DNA of 64,000 bases, from the NCBI RefSeq assembly GCF_000955955.1, contig NZ_JYJG01000045.1, positions 1-64,000 of the forward strand, in the 5' to 3' direction. The notes beneath the pieces are model-generated. The model did no database searches, had not been told where the DNA came from, and saw nothing but the letters and a program-made list of their open reading frames with translations. The stretch's first letter is position 1, and every line of letters begins with the position of its first letter. Shown piece by piece: positions 32,077 through 40,279 of this stretch. Origin of the DNA: Lentzea aerocolonigenes. GTDB taxonomy: Bacteria > Actinomycetota > Actinomycetes > Mycobacteriales > Pseudonocardiaceae. The position numbers were made by a program, and so were the translations under genes.

Positions 32077-33891
32077 TCATCCGGAGACGAGCTGGCCGAG
32101 CCACCAGGCGAGCGTCTCCGGAGTAGGTACGTCACGTGCGGTGCGCCGGAGTTCACGGTGCACCGCACGCACCATTTCAGGGCAGTGCAGCAACGCGCGT
32201 GCGGCCGGGTTGGGTCCGGCCCCGTTGAGGGCGAGTCCCAGCCCGACGAGTGACGCCGGCCGGTCGGGATCCTCGCGCAGCTCCGCGCGGTAGCTCCGGG
32301 CGGCGTCGGCGCGGCGGCCGGTCGCCAGCGCGTAGTCCGCGTAGGTGGCGCCGGGAACCTCCGGCCACAGCTCGTGCACGTCCTTGCTCCCGCGTTTGCC
32401 CAAACCGAGGCGTACCAACGTGGCACGGCTGCGCGACCACGGTCCGTCCGGCACCGGCGTCGGCGGGAGGTCGGGCGGGGACAGGACGACCGGCGGCCTC
32501 GCCCGACCGGCCAGCCAGGCGTCGGCCGCCGTGGAGACCATCGCGGGATCGGGACGCAGATGCCGCAGCCTCCACCCCGCCCGGTGGTCGGACGCGAGCA
32601 GCTCGGTCAGGTCCAGGACGTCCTCGGGCACCGGTTCGTGTCGCCACGGTTCGAGCACCTCCGCGACACCGGCGAGAAACCGTTGCCCGGCTTCGGTCAG
32701 CGTCGAATCGCGGCGCAGAGTCCGGAGGGTGCGCCAGGTCTGGTCGCGCCAGTAGGCGAACTCGAACCAAGCGCGCCGCGACTCGCCGCTCTCGGACTGA
32801 GCCGTCCTGCGCCAGAACGCGGTCACGCCGAAGAACGCGTAGACACCCGTGAGTGCTCCGCCGAGAGGCCGGGGGTCGTCGCGCCACGGCACGTAAATCC
32901 GCTCTGTGCGGTCGTTTTCGTAGAGCTGTGTCAGGTGGAGGATGCCCCCCAGCACGATGTGCTGGAACTCGTGCACCAACGTCGCGGCGAGGTCGAACGC
33001 GTCCACCGGCAGCCCGATCACCGCGCTGCCGAAGGCCTCACCGGTCGACGCGCTCGGGGTCTGGAAAGGCACGTTCGGCTTGGGTACCAACGAATCCAGG
33101 CCGGAGGCGACCATTCCGGCGAGCTCAGGAGTGGCGTCGAGCAGGAGTGCCCAGGCTTCGCCCAGCAGCCGCCGCCACGTGCCGACCTCGGCTGCCTCCA
33201 GGCGTTCCGGTGGCAACGGCTCGTGCAGACCGCGATAGGGATCGAGGTCGTCCAGCGTCACCGAAAGCCGATTCCTTTCCGCGCCCATGCCGCACGAGCG
33301 CAGGGCCCACCAGCCGGGGGCATCGGAGTCGAGCCTGACAGGCAGCCGGACCTCACCGTTCTCGCCGGATACCGTGTAGCGGCCGCGTCGTCCTCGCACC
33401 TCGGCTGTCGAGAACCGGGCCCTGGCCGGCAACCGAGCCGTCCCGAGCGAGGGCAGGACCGCGTTGCCGTCCCACAGCGGCACGGAGATCTCGAAGTCCA
33501 GATCGGCCGTGATCGCCGCGGCTGCCGCGAGCGCGTGCACGTGGCCGACGTGAATCCACAGTGGACAAACGCCGTCGGCGCCGTGTGCCAGCAACCGGGT
33601 CGTGTAGCCGGCCCAGCTTCCGGTGTACGGGTGCGCGAACGCGCGGTCGAGCGAAGCGGGCGACACGTTCTCGACCCGCGCGAGCAGGTCCCACACCGCT
33701 TCGAGCGGAGGCAACGAGCCATACGCCCCCGGCGTTTTCGCGGAGGATTCGAGTAACGCGTGCACCAACAGTTTTCGTCTGCTGAGTTCGGCTCCGCGCA
33801 ACCGGCCGATCATCGACGCATCACCGCGGAGGCGCGCGAAGGCGTCGAAATCACCCCACGACATGCGGTGGAACGGGGTGGAATACGGCAT
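32077..33891 (-). CDS. HExxH-motif peptide modification enzyme
   Basis: A 604-residue protein of the HExxH putative peptide-modification family. The signature is H307-E308-F309-Q310-H311 in DLAATLVHEFQHIVLGG. It has no CxxxCxxC cluster, so it is not fused to a radical SAM domain. The N-terminus (YSTPFHRMSWGDFDAFARLRG) fits the family start. The C-terminal part resembles short TPR helices (YADYALATGRRADAARSYRAEL). In fused FxsB-type enzymes, I recall this domain as a 2-oxoglutarate-dependent beta-hydroxylase; the same role here is inference. The start codon is 2 bases after the FxsA-like gene, so the two are coupled. Its stop lies 6 bases from the convergent TPR gene stop. Confidence 0.8.
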   Translation of the reverse strand: MPYSTPFHRMSWGDFDAFARLRGDASMIGRLRGAELSRRKLLVHALLESSAKTPGAYGSLPPLEAVWDLLARVENVSPASLDRAFAHPYTGSWAGYTTRLLAHGADGVCPLWIHVGHVHALAAAAAITADLDFEISVPLWDGNAVLPSLGTARLPARARFSTAEVRGRRGRYTVSGENGEVRLPVRLDSDAPGWWALRSCGMGAERNRLSVTLDDLDPYRGLHEPLPPERLEAAEVGTWRRLLGEAWALLLDATPELAGMVASGLDSLVPKPNVPFQTPSASTGEAFGSAVIGLPVDAFDLAATLVHEFQHIVLGGILHLTQLYENDRTERIYVPWRDDPRPLGGALTGVYAFFGVTAFWRRTAQSESGESRRAWFEFAYWRDQTWRTLRTLRRDSTLTEAGQRFLAGVAEVLEPWRHEPVPEDVLDLTELLASDHRAGWRLRHLRPDPAMVSTAADAWLAGRARPPVVLSPPDLPPTPVPDGPWSRSRATLVRLGLGKRGSKDVHELWPEVPGATYADYALATGRRADAARSYRAELREDPDRPASLVGLGLALNGAGPNPAARALLHCPEMVRAVHRELRRTARDVPTPETLAWWLGQLVSG

Positions 33892-33893
33892 GA

Positions 33894-34085
33894 TCAGTCG
33901 ATTCGCTCACCACCCGACGAGCTGGTGCTTCTGTAGCCCTGGCTCACGAGACCGGTGCGCTCGACGACGTGCCGCAGCGATCGCCGGAGCAGGTCGCTGT
34001 CGAGATCGCGCAACCTGGTGAACGGAACGCCTTCGAGGTCGATCAGCGCGGATTCCAGGTCCGGCTCCAAGCCCGATGAGCTCAT
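33894..34085 (-). CDS. FxsA-like RiPP precursor with altered C-terminus
   Basis: A 63-residue peptide resembling FxSxx-COOH proteins: the leader part reads ALIDLEGVPFTRLRDLD then SDLLRRSLRHVVERT. Typical members end with F-x-S-x-x at the carboxyl terminus. Here the corresponding motif is Y51-R52-S53, and ten more residues follow (TSSSGGERID). The Phe is thus Tyr, and the motif is not terminal. ATG at 34085 was chosen because AGGGG lies upstream; a GTG at 34103 would place that site inside the gene. It precedes the HExxH enzyme by 2 bases and is probably its substrate. No radical SAM gene is in the neighbourhood. Confidence 0.72.
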   Translation of the reverse strand: MSSSGLEPDLESALIDLEGVPFTRLRDLDSDLLRRSLRHVVERTGLVSQGYRSTSSSGGERID

Positions 34086-34280
34086 GGTGTCGATTCCCCT
34101 CACGCCGAGTGCCGGTCGGTGCAGGCAATCCCATGATGGCGCAACAACGACGCGTTCAGGTAGGCCGATACCTTGCGTTTCCCTGCGCCGAAACGACCAG
34201 TGGTTGCAGAGGTGAGCCGTCGTCGGCGCTGCTGGCCTGGAATTGGACAGGAAATGGAAACCTTTTGGCCAGCACCGCTT

Positions 34281-35426
34281 TCAGCGGCGCCGGCGCACCG
34301 CCGCGACGGCTTCGGCGATGCGCGCGTCGAACGCGGCGAGCTGCTCGGCCTCGGCGGGATCGGGAACGAACGGGCGACGCTCGCAGGCCGTGCCGCCGCG
34401 CCAGATCCGTTCGATGCCGCGCACAGCGGAGATGTCCGTCAGCGGATCTCCTGACACGAGAACCAGATCCGCGCGCTGCCCGACCGCGACACGTCCCCGG
34501 TCCGCGAGGCCGAACACCTGTGCAGGAGAGGAAGTCGCGGCAGCCAGGGCCTGCGCCGGGCTGAGACCGCACCGGACGAGCAGCTCCAGTTCCCGATGCA
34601 GGCTTGCGCCGAACTCGGTCCCGGGGTTCGGGGCGTCGGTGCCCGCCAGCAGCGTGACTCCCGTGTCCACCAGCCGCCGCACGTTGTCCTGCGCCCGCGA
34701 ATACGGCCGGCTGCTCGCTCCGAGAGTGTTCTCGACGGTGGCGAGCGTCGGCCCCACCGCGATTCCGGCCATGCGCTCGACCAGAGAACCAGGCAGCTCC
34801 GCGTCCAACGGGATGTGCGCCACCACGTCGGCACCGGCGGACACGACCTCTTCGAGACCGGCCGTCGAGCTCACGTGGGCGACGACGACCAAGCCGCGCG
34901 AGTGCGCCGCCGTGACCAGCGCCGTGATGGTCGAGGGGTCCAGCGACGGCCACCGGCCACCGACGCCGGAGAAGATCTTCAGGTAGTCCGAGCCCTCGGC
35001 GATCCGGTCCGACACGAACCGCGAGGCCTGGTCAGCGGCGGTCAGCGTCGGGAACGGGTCGTACATCATCGACGGGTGGCCGCCGGGCGCGGTGGCACCG
35101 ACACCCGCCGACCGCACGTCCGCCGCGTCGGCACCACGAGCTCGCTCCCGCGCGGCGGCCACGACGTCCGGCATGCTGAACATGTCGAGCACGGTGGTGA
35201 CGCCGCAGTTCAGCGACTGGACGAGAGCGCCGGGAACGAGGTGCACGTGGGAGTCGATCAGACCGGGCAGCACGGTCCCGCCCGCCGCGTCCACGACCTC
35301 GTCGCCGGCATGGGCGCCGGAGCCGGCCGAGCACTCGGTGATCAGCCCGTCCGCGAACCGGACAGAGGTCCAGTCCCGCGACGTCGTCCCGTCGAACACC
35401 CGCGCGTTCACGATCGTCGTCGCCAC
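34281..35426 (-). CDS. Amidohydrolase family protein
   Basis: A 381-residue metal-dependent hydrolase of the imidazolonepropionase/prolidase-like amidohydrolase group. Metal motif HVHL lies in VLPGLIDSHVHLVPG. Other ligands are seen in VVVAHVSSTAGL, DVVAHIPLD, and the aspartate of LLAGTDAPNPGTEFG. The C-terminus has the family ending with GRVAVGQRADLVLVSGDPL. No signal peptide is seen with GTG at 35426, which has no clear ribosome binding site. It is divergent from the methyltransferase, only 14 bases apart. The substrate is unknown. Confidence 0.82.
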   Translation of the reverse strand: MATTIVNARVFDGTTSRDWTSVRFADGLITECSAGSGAHAGDEVVDAAGGTVLPGLIDSHVHLVPGALVQSLNCGVTTVLDMFSMPDVVAAARERARGADAADVRSAGVGATAPGGHPSMMYDPFPTLTAADQASRFVSDRIAEGSDYLKIFSGVGGRWPSLDPSTITALVTAAHSRGLVVVAHVSSTAGLEEVVSAGADVVAHIPLDAELPGSLVERMAGIAVGPTLATVENTLGASSRPYSRAQDNVRRLVDTGVTLLAGTDAPNPGTEFGASLHRELELLVRCGLSPAQALAAATSSPAQVFGLADRGRVAVGQRADLVLVSGDPLTDISAVRGIERIWRGGTACERRPFVPDPAEAEQLAAFDARIAEAVAAVRRRR

Positions 35427-35440
35427 GGTAGGAGTGAACC

Positions 35441-36067
35441 ATGACCGATCGCAGCGCCCGCTGGCAGCAGTACTGGGACCGGAAGTCCGCGACCTACGAC
35501 GCGGAAATGGGTTTCCTGGACCGGAAACTCTTCGGCGACTCGCGCAGGTGGGCGTGCTCGCAGGCATCAGGCGAGGTGCTGGAGGTCGCCATCGGCACCG
35601 GGCTGAACCTGCCGCACTACCCCGAGGACGTCACGCTCACCGGCATCGACCTCAGCGAGCAGATGCTCGGCCTCGCCCGGGCTCGCGCCCACGACCTGCG
35701 GCACGGGGTGACCCTGCGGCAGGGCACAGCGCACGCCCTCCCGTTCGGCGACGCGGAGTTCGACACGGTCGTGTGCACCCTGGGCCTGTGCGCGATCCCG
35801 GACCACGAGACCGCGATCGCCGAGATGATCAGGGTGCTGAAGCCCGGCGGCCGGTTGATCCTCGTCGACCACGTGGAGAGCTCGTCCCGGATCGCGCGCG
35901 CACTGCAGTGGCTCGTGGAACGGGTGACGATTCCGATGGCGGGAGAGCACTTCCTGCGCCGGCCACTGCGTCTGGTGCAGGCGCACCAGCTGCAGGTCGA
36001 ACAGCGGCAACGGTTCAAGCTCGGTCTGGTGGAACGGCTCGTGGCGAGGAAGGCCAGCGGACAGTAA
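35441..36067 (+). CDS. Class I SAM-dependent methyltransferase
   Basis: A 208-residue methyltransferase. It has the SAM-binding loop VAIGTGLNLPHY, the acidic loop LTGIDLSEQMLGLA, and motif IV FDTVVCTLGLCAI, and resembles the UbiE/phospholipid N-methyltransferase-like group. ATG is preceded by TAGGAGTG at a good distance. The substrate is unknown; the basic, amphipathic C-terminus (LQWLVERVTIPM) could allow membrane contact. It may be co-transcribed with the VOC gene 30 bases downstream. Confidence 0.85.
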   Translation: MTDRSARWQQYWDRKSATYDAEMGFLDRKLFGDSRRWACSQASGEVLEVAIGTGLNLPHYPEDVTLTGIDLSEQMLGLARARAHDLRHGVTLRQGTAHALPFGDAEFDTVVCTLGLCAIPDHETAIAEMIRVLKPGGRLILVDHVESSSRIARALQWLVERVTIPMAGEHFLRRPLRLVQAHQLQVEQRQRFKLGLVERLVARKASGQ

Positions 36068-36097
36068 CTGTCCGCATTCGGTGAGACGCTCCCGCGC

Positions 36098-36448
36098 ATG
36101 ATCGGACGATGGCACGGCCTGGTGATCGACTGTCCCGACCCGCGGGCCCTCGCGGGGTTCTACGAGAAGCTGCTCGGCATGACCCGCGTGCAGGACGACC
36201 CCGGCTGGGTCGTCATCGGCGACGCACCCGACCGCCCCGGTGTCGCCTTCGCGCGGGTGACCGGCTGGACACCACCCGCGTGGCCGGGCGAATCAGCGCA
36301 CATGCACTTCGACATTCGCGTGGACGATCGCAAAACTGCAGGTCAGAGGGTTCTTGAGCTGGGCGCGCGCAAGCTCGAGGGCGGCGGCGAGTCGTTCGAC
36401 GTCTACGCGGATCCTGCCGGACACCCGTTCTGTTTGGTGGCCTGGTAG
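36098..36448 (+). CDS. VOC-family (glyoxalase-like) protein
   Basis: A 116-residue protein with the vicinal-oxygen-chelate fold: LVIDCPDPRALAGFYEKLLG near the start, HMHFDIRVDD in the middle, and DPAGHPFCLV at the end. Such proteins act as dioxygenases, isomerases or resistance/binding proteins. The short length means one subunit with two babab halves, usually dimeric. The role here is unknown. Confidence 0.85.
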   Translation: MIGRWHGLVIDCPDPRALAGFYEKLLGMTRVQDDPGWVVIGDAPDRPGVAFARVTGWTPPAWPGESAHMHFDIRVDDRKTAGQRVLELGARKLEGGGESFDVYADPAGHPFCLVAW

Positions 36449-36503
36449 CCGCACTTCATCGGCCGTGCATTGCCTGGACGCGGCGACCGGGCATTATGCG
36501 CAA

Positions 36504-37484
36504 ATGACACTCCGGCAGGCGAGCGACTTCGCCCAGTTGTCCACCGAGATCAAGCAGGCCGGCCTGCTGGCTCGGCGGCGCGGTTACTACCTCGCGCGGA
36601 TCACCGCGAACCTGGTGGTCTACGCGGGCGCGTGGGTGGCGTTCGCCTTGCTCGGGGACTCGTGGTGGCAGCTCGCCGTGGCGGTCGTGCTGGCCGTCAT
36701 GACGACGCAGCTGGCGTTCATCGGGCACGACGCCGGCCACAAGCAGATCTTCACGGCGAAGCGGTGGAACCTGCTCACCGGTTACGTCCACAGCGGGCTC
36801 ATCGGCGTCAGCCACGACTGGTGGGTGAGCAAGCACAACCGCCACCACGCCAACCCGAACCACGAGGACGAGGACCCGGACGTCGACATCTCGGTGCTGG
36901 CGTTCACGCAGAAGCAGGGCGAGTCCAAGCGCGGCCCGCTGCGGTGGATCGCCTCGCACCAGGCGGCGTTGTTCTTCCCGTTGCTGTTCCTCGAAGGCTA
37001 CGCACTGCACTGGCACTCGATCCGGCACTCGGGCCGTGAGCGCTTCCTGATGATCGCGAACGTCGTCGTCTACCTGGCCGCGGTGTTCTGGGTCCTCTCC
37101 CCCGTCTACGCGGTCGCGTTCATCCTGGTGCACCAGGGTCTGTGGGGCTTCTACATGGGCTGTTCCTTCGCCCCCAACCACAAGGGCATGCCGGTGCTGT
37201 CGGCCGGGCACACCCTCGACTTCCTCCGCAAGCAGGTGCTGACCTCGCGCAACGTCCGCGGCGGCTGGTTCACCGACTTCCTGCTCGGCGGGCTGAACTA
37301 CCAGATCGAGCACCACCTGTTCCCGAGCATGCCGCGCCCGGCCCTGAAGCACGCGCAGCTGATCGTCAGCGAGTTCTGCGAGAAGCACCAGATCTCCTAC
37401 GCGCAGTGCGGCTTGTTCCGGTCGTACGGGTACGTGCTGGAGTACCTGCACGAGGTCTCGGCACCGATGCGCAAACCCGCCTGA
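36504..37484 (+). CDS. Membrane fatty-acid desaturase
   Basis: A 326-residue integral-membrane desaturase. Three histidine boxes are present: HDAGH, HNRHH, and the Gln-type third box QIEHH, which bind the di-iron centre. The third-box Gln is typical of front-end (delta-5/6-type) and acyl-lipid desaturases. Membrane helices flank the boxes. There is no cytochrome b5 domain, so ferredoxin or another carrier must supply electrons. ATG at 36504 is followed by a normal N-terminus; the longer frame overlaps the VOC gene and was rejected. It likely tunes membrane fluidity. Confidence 0.87.
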   Translation: MTLRQASDFAQLSTEIKQAGLLARRRGYYLARITANLVVYAGAWVAFALLGDSWWQLAVAVVLAVMTTQLAFIGHDAGHKQIFTAKRWNLLTGYVHSGLIGVSHDWWVSKHNRHHANPNHEDEDPDVDISVLAFTQKQGESKRGPLRWIASHQAALFFPLLFLEGYALHWHSIRHSGRERFLMIANVVVYLAAVFWVLSPVYAVAFILVHQGLWGFYMGCSFAPNHKGMPVLSAGHTLDFLRKQVLTSRNVRGGWFTDFLLGGLNYQIEHHLFPSMPRPALKHAQLIVSEFCEKHQISYAQCGLFRSYGYVLEYLHEVSAPMRKPA

Positions 37485-37502
37485 TTGTCCAAAAGTGGAC
37501 AA
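37485..37502. promoter_or_regulatory. TTGTCCA-N4-TGGACAA inverted repeat
   Basis: A perfect 7-bp inverted repeat with a 4-base centre starts right after the desaturase stop codon and 75 bases before the secreted metalloprotease gene. It could be a small terminator or an operator of the protease gene. Confidence 0.45.
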
Positions 37503-37577
37503 AGGCTGACCAAAACGCTCGTCCACGACCGTGAGCGCTGGTTTCCTCGGTGGTAGACCGAACTGGGGGAACCTCAT

Positions 37578-39449
37578 ATGCGCAAACGTCTCTTCGGCGT
37601 GCTCGCCGCAGGTGTCGCACTGTCACTCGTCGCCGCCGGTCAGTCGGCCGCCGAACCCGTGCAGCAGGTCAGCCAGCCCGATCCGATGCTGGCTTTCCTG
37701 CCTGCCGAAGCCAAGATCGACTGGGCCGCGGTGCAGCGGAACCGGGAGTCCCGCAAGCAGGCGCGGGCCGCGATCGCCGCGAAGTCCGCGGGGACACCGC
37801 TGACCTACGGCGAGAAGGAGACCGGGCAGGGCGCGAACGACACGCCCGCCCAGGCCGAGCACGTGGCCGGGTTCGGCACCGGACGTGGCAAGAACCCGAA
37901 GCTCAAGCTCACGGGTGACCTAGCGGGCGACCCGACCATCCCGGTCGTCACGCCGTTCCCCGAGATGAACGACGCCATTCCGAACGCCGCTGACACCCAC
38001 GTGCCCGCACAGGGACGGGCCGTGCGGACCAGCGGCACGATCGGCGACGGCCCGTACGGCAGCGCGGGTGACGGCAGCGGCGACCACGACTTCTACAAGC
38101 TGACCGGTGGTGCGACCGGGCAGTGGGCGACCGTCGAGACGCACACGCCGACCGGCGACCTGGACACGCTGCTCGCCGCGTTCGACGCGAACGGCCAGTT
38201 GCAGGGCCAGAACGACAACCTCGTCGGCACCACGGACAGCAGGCTCCGGGTCTTCGTGCAGCCGGGCACCGACGTCTACGTCATGGTCGCGGGCGCGGGC
38301 CCCGGCGGGGTCCCGACCGACCCGCTGAAGCCCGGCACCGGCAAGCGCGTCACCACCGAGGGCGCGTACGACCTGACCATCGCGACCGGCGACGGCCAGG
38401 TGGACAGGGACTTCTTCTCCGTCGACCTCAAGGCGGGCGACGTGCTCGGCGCGTCGGCGGCGGGCCGGGCGACGCGGGTCATGGTCCACGACCCGGCCGG
38501 GCGCGAGGTCTTCGGTTCGTCGCAGGACTTCAGCTTCCTGTACGCGGAGAACTCGCCGATGCCCGCCGGTGGCAACGCCGTCGCGGACTTCGTGGCGCCG
38601 AAGGACGGCCGCTACACCGTCGGCGTCGAGGACGGTGACGGTGCCTACGACGTCACGGTCGAGGCCTACCGCCCCGGCTCGGAGCTCAACCCGCGGCCGG
38701 AGGTGCTGACGATCTTCCTCGACTTCGACGGCGCGCGCGTCAACACCCGGATCTTCGGCGCCGACCCGGCCGGCAACCGGGACCTCTCGCCGCTCAAGAA
38801 CTTCCTGCCCGCGTGGGGTCTCACCAACGCCGACGAGAACGCCGTGATCGACTCCGTGGTCGCGACCGTGCGCGAGAACATCGAGCACGACCTCGCCGCC
38901 AAGGGCACCAACAAGCGGTTCGCCGTGCGCGTCCTCAACAGCCGCGACCACGCCGACCCGTGGGGCCAGAAGAACGTCAGCCGCGTGGTCGTCGGCGGCA
39001 CCATCGCCGAGTCCGGCATCTCGACCGTCGGCATCGCGCAGTCGATCGACGCGGGCAACTTCGGCAAGGAGGAGACCGCGCTGGTGCTGCTGGACGTGCT
39101 CAGCAAGCCGGCCGGCCAGTCCGCCACCTCGCTGAACACCTACATCACCCCGGCCACGGTCGACAAGGCCGCGTTCATCGGCAGGGCGATCGGCAACATC
39201 ACCGCCCACGAGGCCGGGCACATGTCGGGCAGCTGGCACCAGGACCAGTTCAACGCGGTCAACAGCCTCATGGACCAGGGCGGCAACCCGAAGGGCATGT
39301 TCGGGGTCGGGCCGGACGCCGTCGGTGGCACGGCGGACGACGTCGACGTCGACTACCAGGAGGACGTGCTGAACCCCAACGAGGGCTTCACGGGTCTTGA
39401 GGACTCCGTCAACCGCACCGCGTGGGCCTACACCCGAGGCAACAGCTGA
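37578..39449 (+). CDS. Secreted metzincin-like metalloprotease with PPC domains
   Basis: A 623-residue secreted protease. ATG follows GGGGGAA and opens a Sec signal peptide (FGVLAAGVALSLVAAGQSAAE). The middle has two pre-peptidase-C-like beta domains (DHDFYKLTGGATGQW ... and DRDFFSVDLKAGD ... GRYTVGVEDGDGAYDV). The catalytic domain has the extended zinc motif H544-E-x2-H548-x2-G-x2-H554 (HEAGHMSGSWH) and a nearby methionine (SLMDQG) that may be the Met-turn. It is an extracellular endopeptidase. No close named family is evident beyond metzincin-like. Confidence 0.82.
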   Translation: MRKRLFGVLAAGVALSLVAAGQSAAEPVQQVSQPDPMLAFLPAEAKIDWAAVQRNRESRKQARAAIAAKSAGTPLTYGEKETGQGANDTPAQAEHVAGFGTGRGKNPKLKLTGDLAGDPTIPVVTPFPEMNDAIPNAADTHVPAQGRAVRTSGTIGDGPYGSAGDGSGDHDFYKLTGGATGQWATVETHTPTGDLDTLLAAFDANGQLQGQNDNLVGTTDSRLRVFVQPGTDVYVMVAGAGPGGVPTDPLKPGTGKRVTTEGAYDLTIATGDGQVDRDFFSVDLKAGDVLGASAAGRATRVMVHDPAGREVFGSSQDFSFLYAENSPMPAGGNAVADFVAPKDGRYTVGVEDGDGAYDVTVEAYRPGSELNPRPEVLTIFLDFDGARVNTRIFGADPAGNRDLSPLKNFLPAWGLTNADENAVIDSVVATVRENIEHDLAAKGTNKRFAVRVLNSRDHADPWGQKNVSRVVVGGTIAESGISTVGIAQSIDAGNFGKEETALVLLDVLSKPAGQSATSLNTYITPATVDKAAFIGRAIGNITAHEAGHMSGSWHQDQFNAVNSLMDQGGNPKGMFGVGPDAVGGTADDVDVDYQEDVLNPNEGFTGLEDSVNRTAWAYTRGNS

Positions 39450-39500
39450 CGGTCCGATTCCCGCCAGATCCTTCGCACTGATTCCAGCAGGCTGAAACGC

Positions 39501-40202
39501 ATGGGATCACTTGAAGGGAAAGCAGCCCTGATCACCGGTGGAAGCCGCGGGATCGGGGCTGCTGTGGCGTTCAAGCTCGCCGCACTGGGCGCGCGAGTGG
39601 CAGTGACTTATCAGAACACCAAGCCGGACAACGGGTTCGCCATCCAGGCGGACAGCGAGGACCCGGAAGCCGTGGTGGCGGCGGTGGAAGAGACGGCCGC
39701 GGAGTTCGGCCGTCTCGACATCCTCGTGAACAACGCGGCCGTGTTCCAGGTCGGTCCGTTGGAAGACCTGGGCCAGGAAGAGTTCGACCGCACCATGGCG
39801 GTCAACGTGCGCGCGCCGTTTCTCGCCTCACGAGCGGCGGCGCGGCACATGCGCGAGGGCGGGCGCATCATCAGCATCGGCAGCAACGTCGCCGTGCATT
39901 CACCTTTTCCCGGTTTCGCGCTCTACTCGGCCAGCAAGACAGCGCTCATCGGCATGACGAAGGGCCTCGCGCGCGAACTGGCCCCGCGCGGCATCACCGC
40001 GAACATCGTCAACCCCGGTCCGATCGACACGGACCTGAATCCGGCAGACGGGCCGATGGCGGACACCATTCGCGGACTGACCGCGTTGGGACGCTTCGGG
40101 CAGCCGGAGGAGATCGCCGAAGTCGTTGCGGCACTGGCAGGTGACGCGGGCACGTACGTCACCGGGGCCAGCATCAACGCCGACGGCGGCTTCACCGCGT
40201 AG
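39501..40202 (+). CDS. SDR-family oxidoreductase
   Basis: A 233-residue short-chain dehydrogenase/reductase. The NAD(P) loop is TGGSRGIGAA, NNAA follows in ILVNNAAVFQ, and the catalytic YSASK is present with Ser in ISIGSNVAVHS. The C-terminal end NADGGF is typical for FabG-like members. The substrate is unknown. It is separated from the protease gene by 51 bases and precedes the LuxR-type regulator. Confidence 0.9.
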   Translation: MGSLEGKAALITGGSRGIGAAVAFKLAALGARVAVTYQNTKPDNGFAIQADSEDPEAVVAAVEETAAEFGRLDILVNNAAVFQVGPLEDLGQEEFDRTMAVNVRAPFLASRAAARHMREGGRIISIGSNVAVHSPFPGFALYSASKTALIGMTKGLARELAPRGITANIVNPGPIDTDLNPADGPMADTIRGLTALGRFGQPEEIAEVVAALAGDAGTYVTGASINADGGFTA

Positions 40203-40279
40203 GCCGGTGCGAGGCTGTAAAACCCGTTCAGCCGCCGTGGGCTAGGTTCTCCGCACTCACTGCGAGGGAGAGCCGGACG

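Noticed and set aside
32077..34085. Full FxsB-type radical SAM system
   Set aside because: No CxxxCxxC or SPASM cysteine pattern exists in this operon or the rest of the window; only the HExxH enzyme is present.
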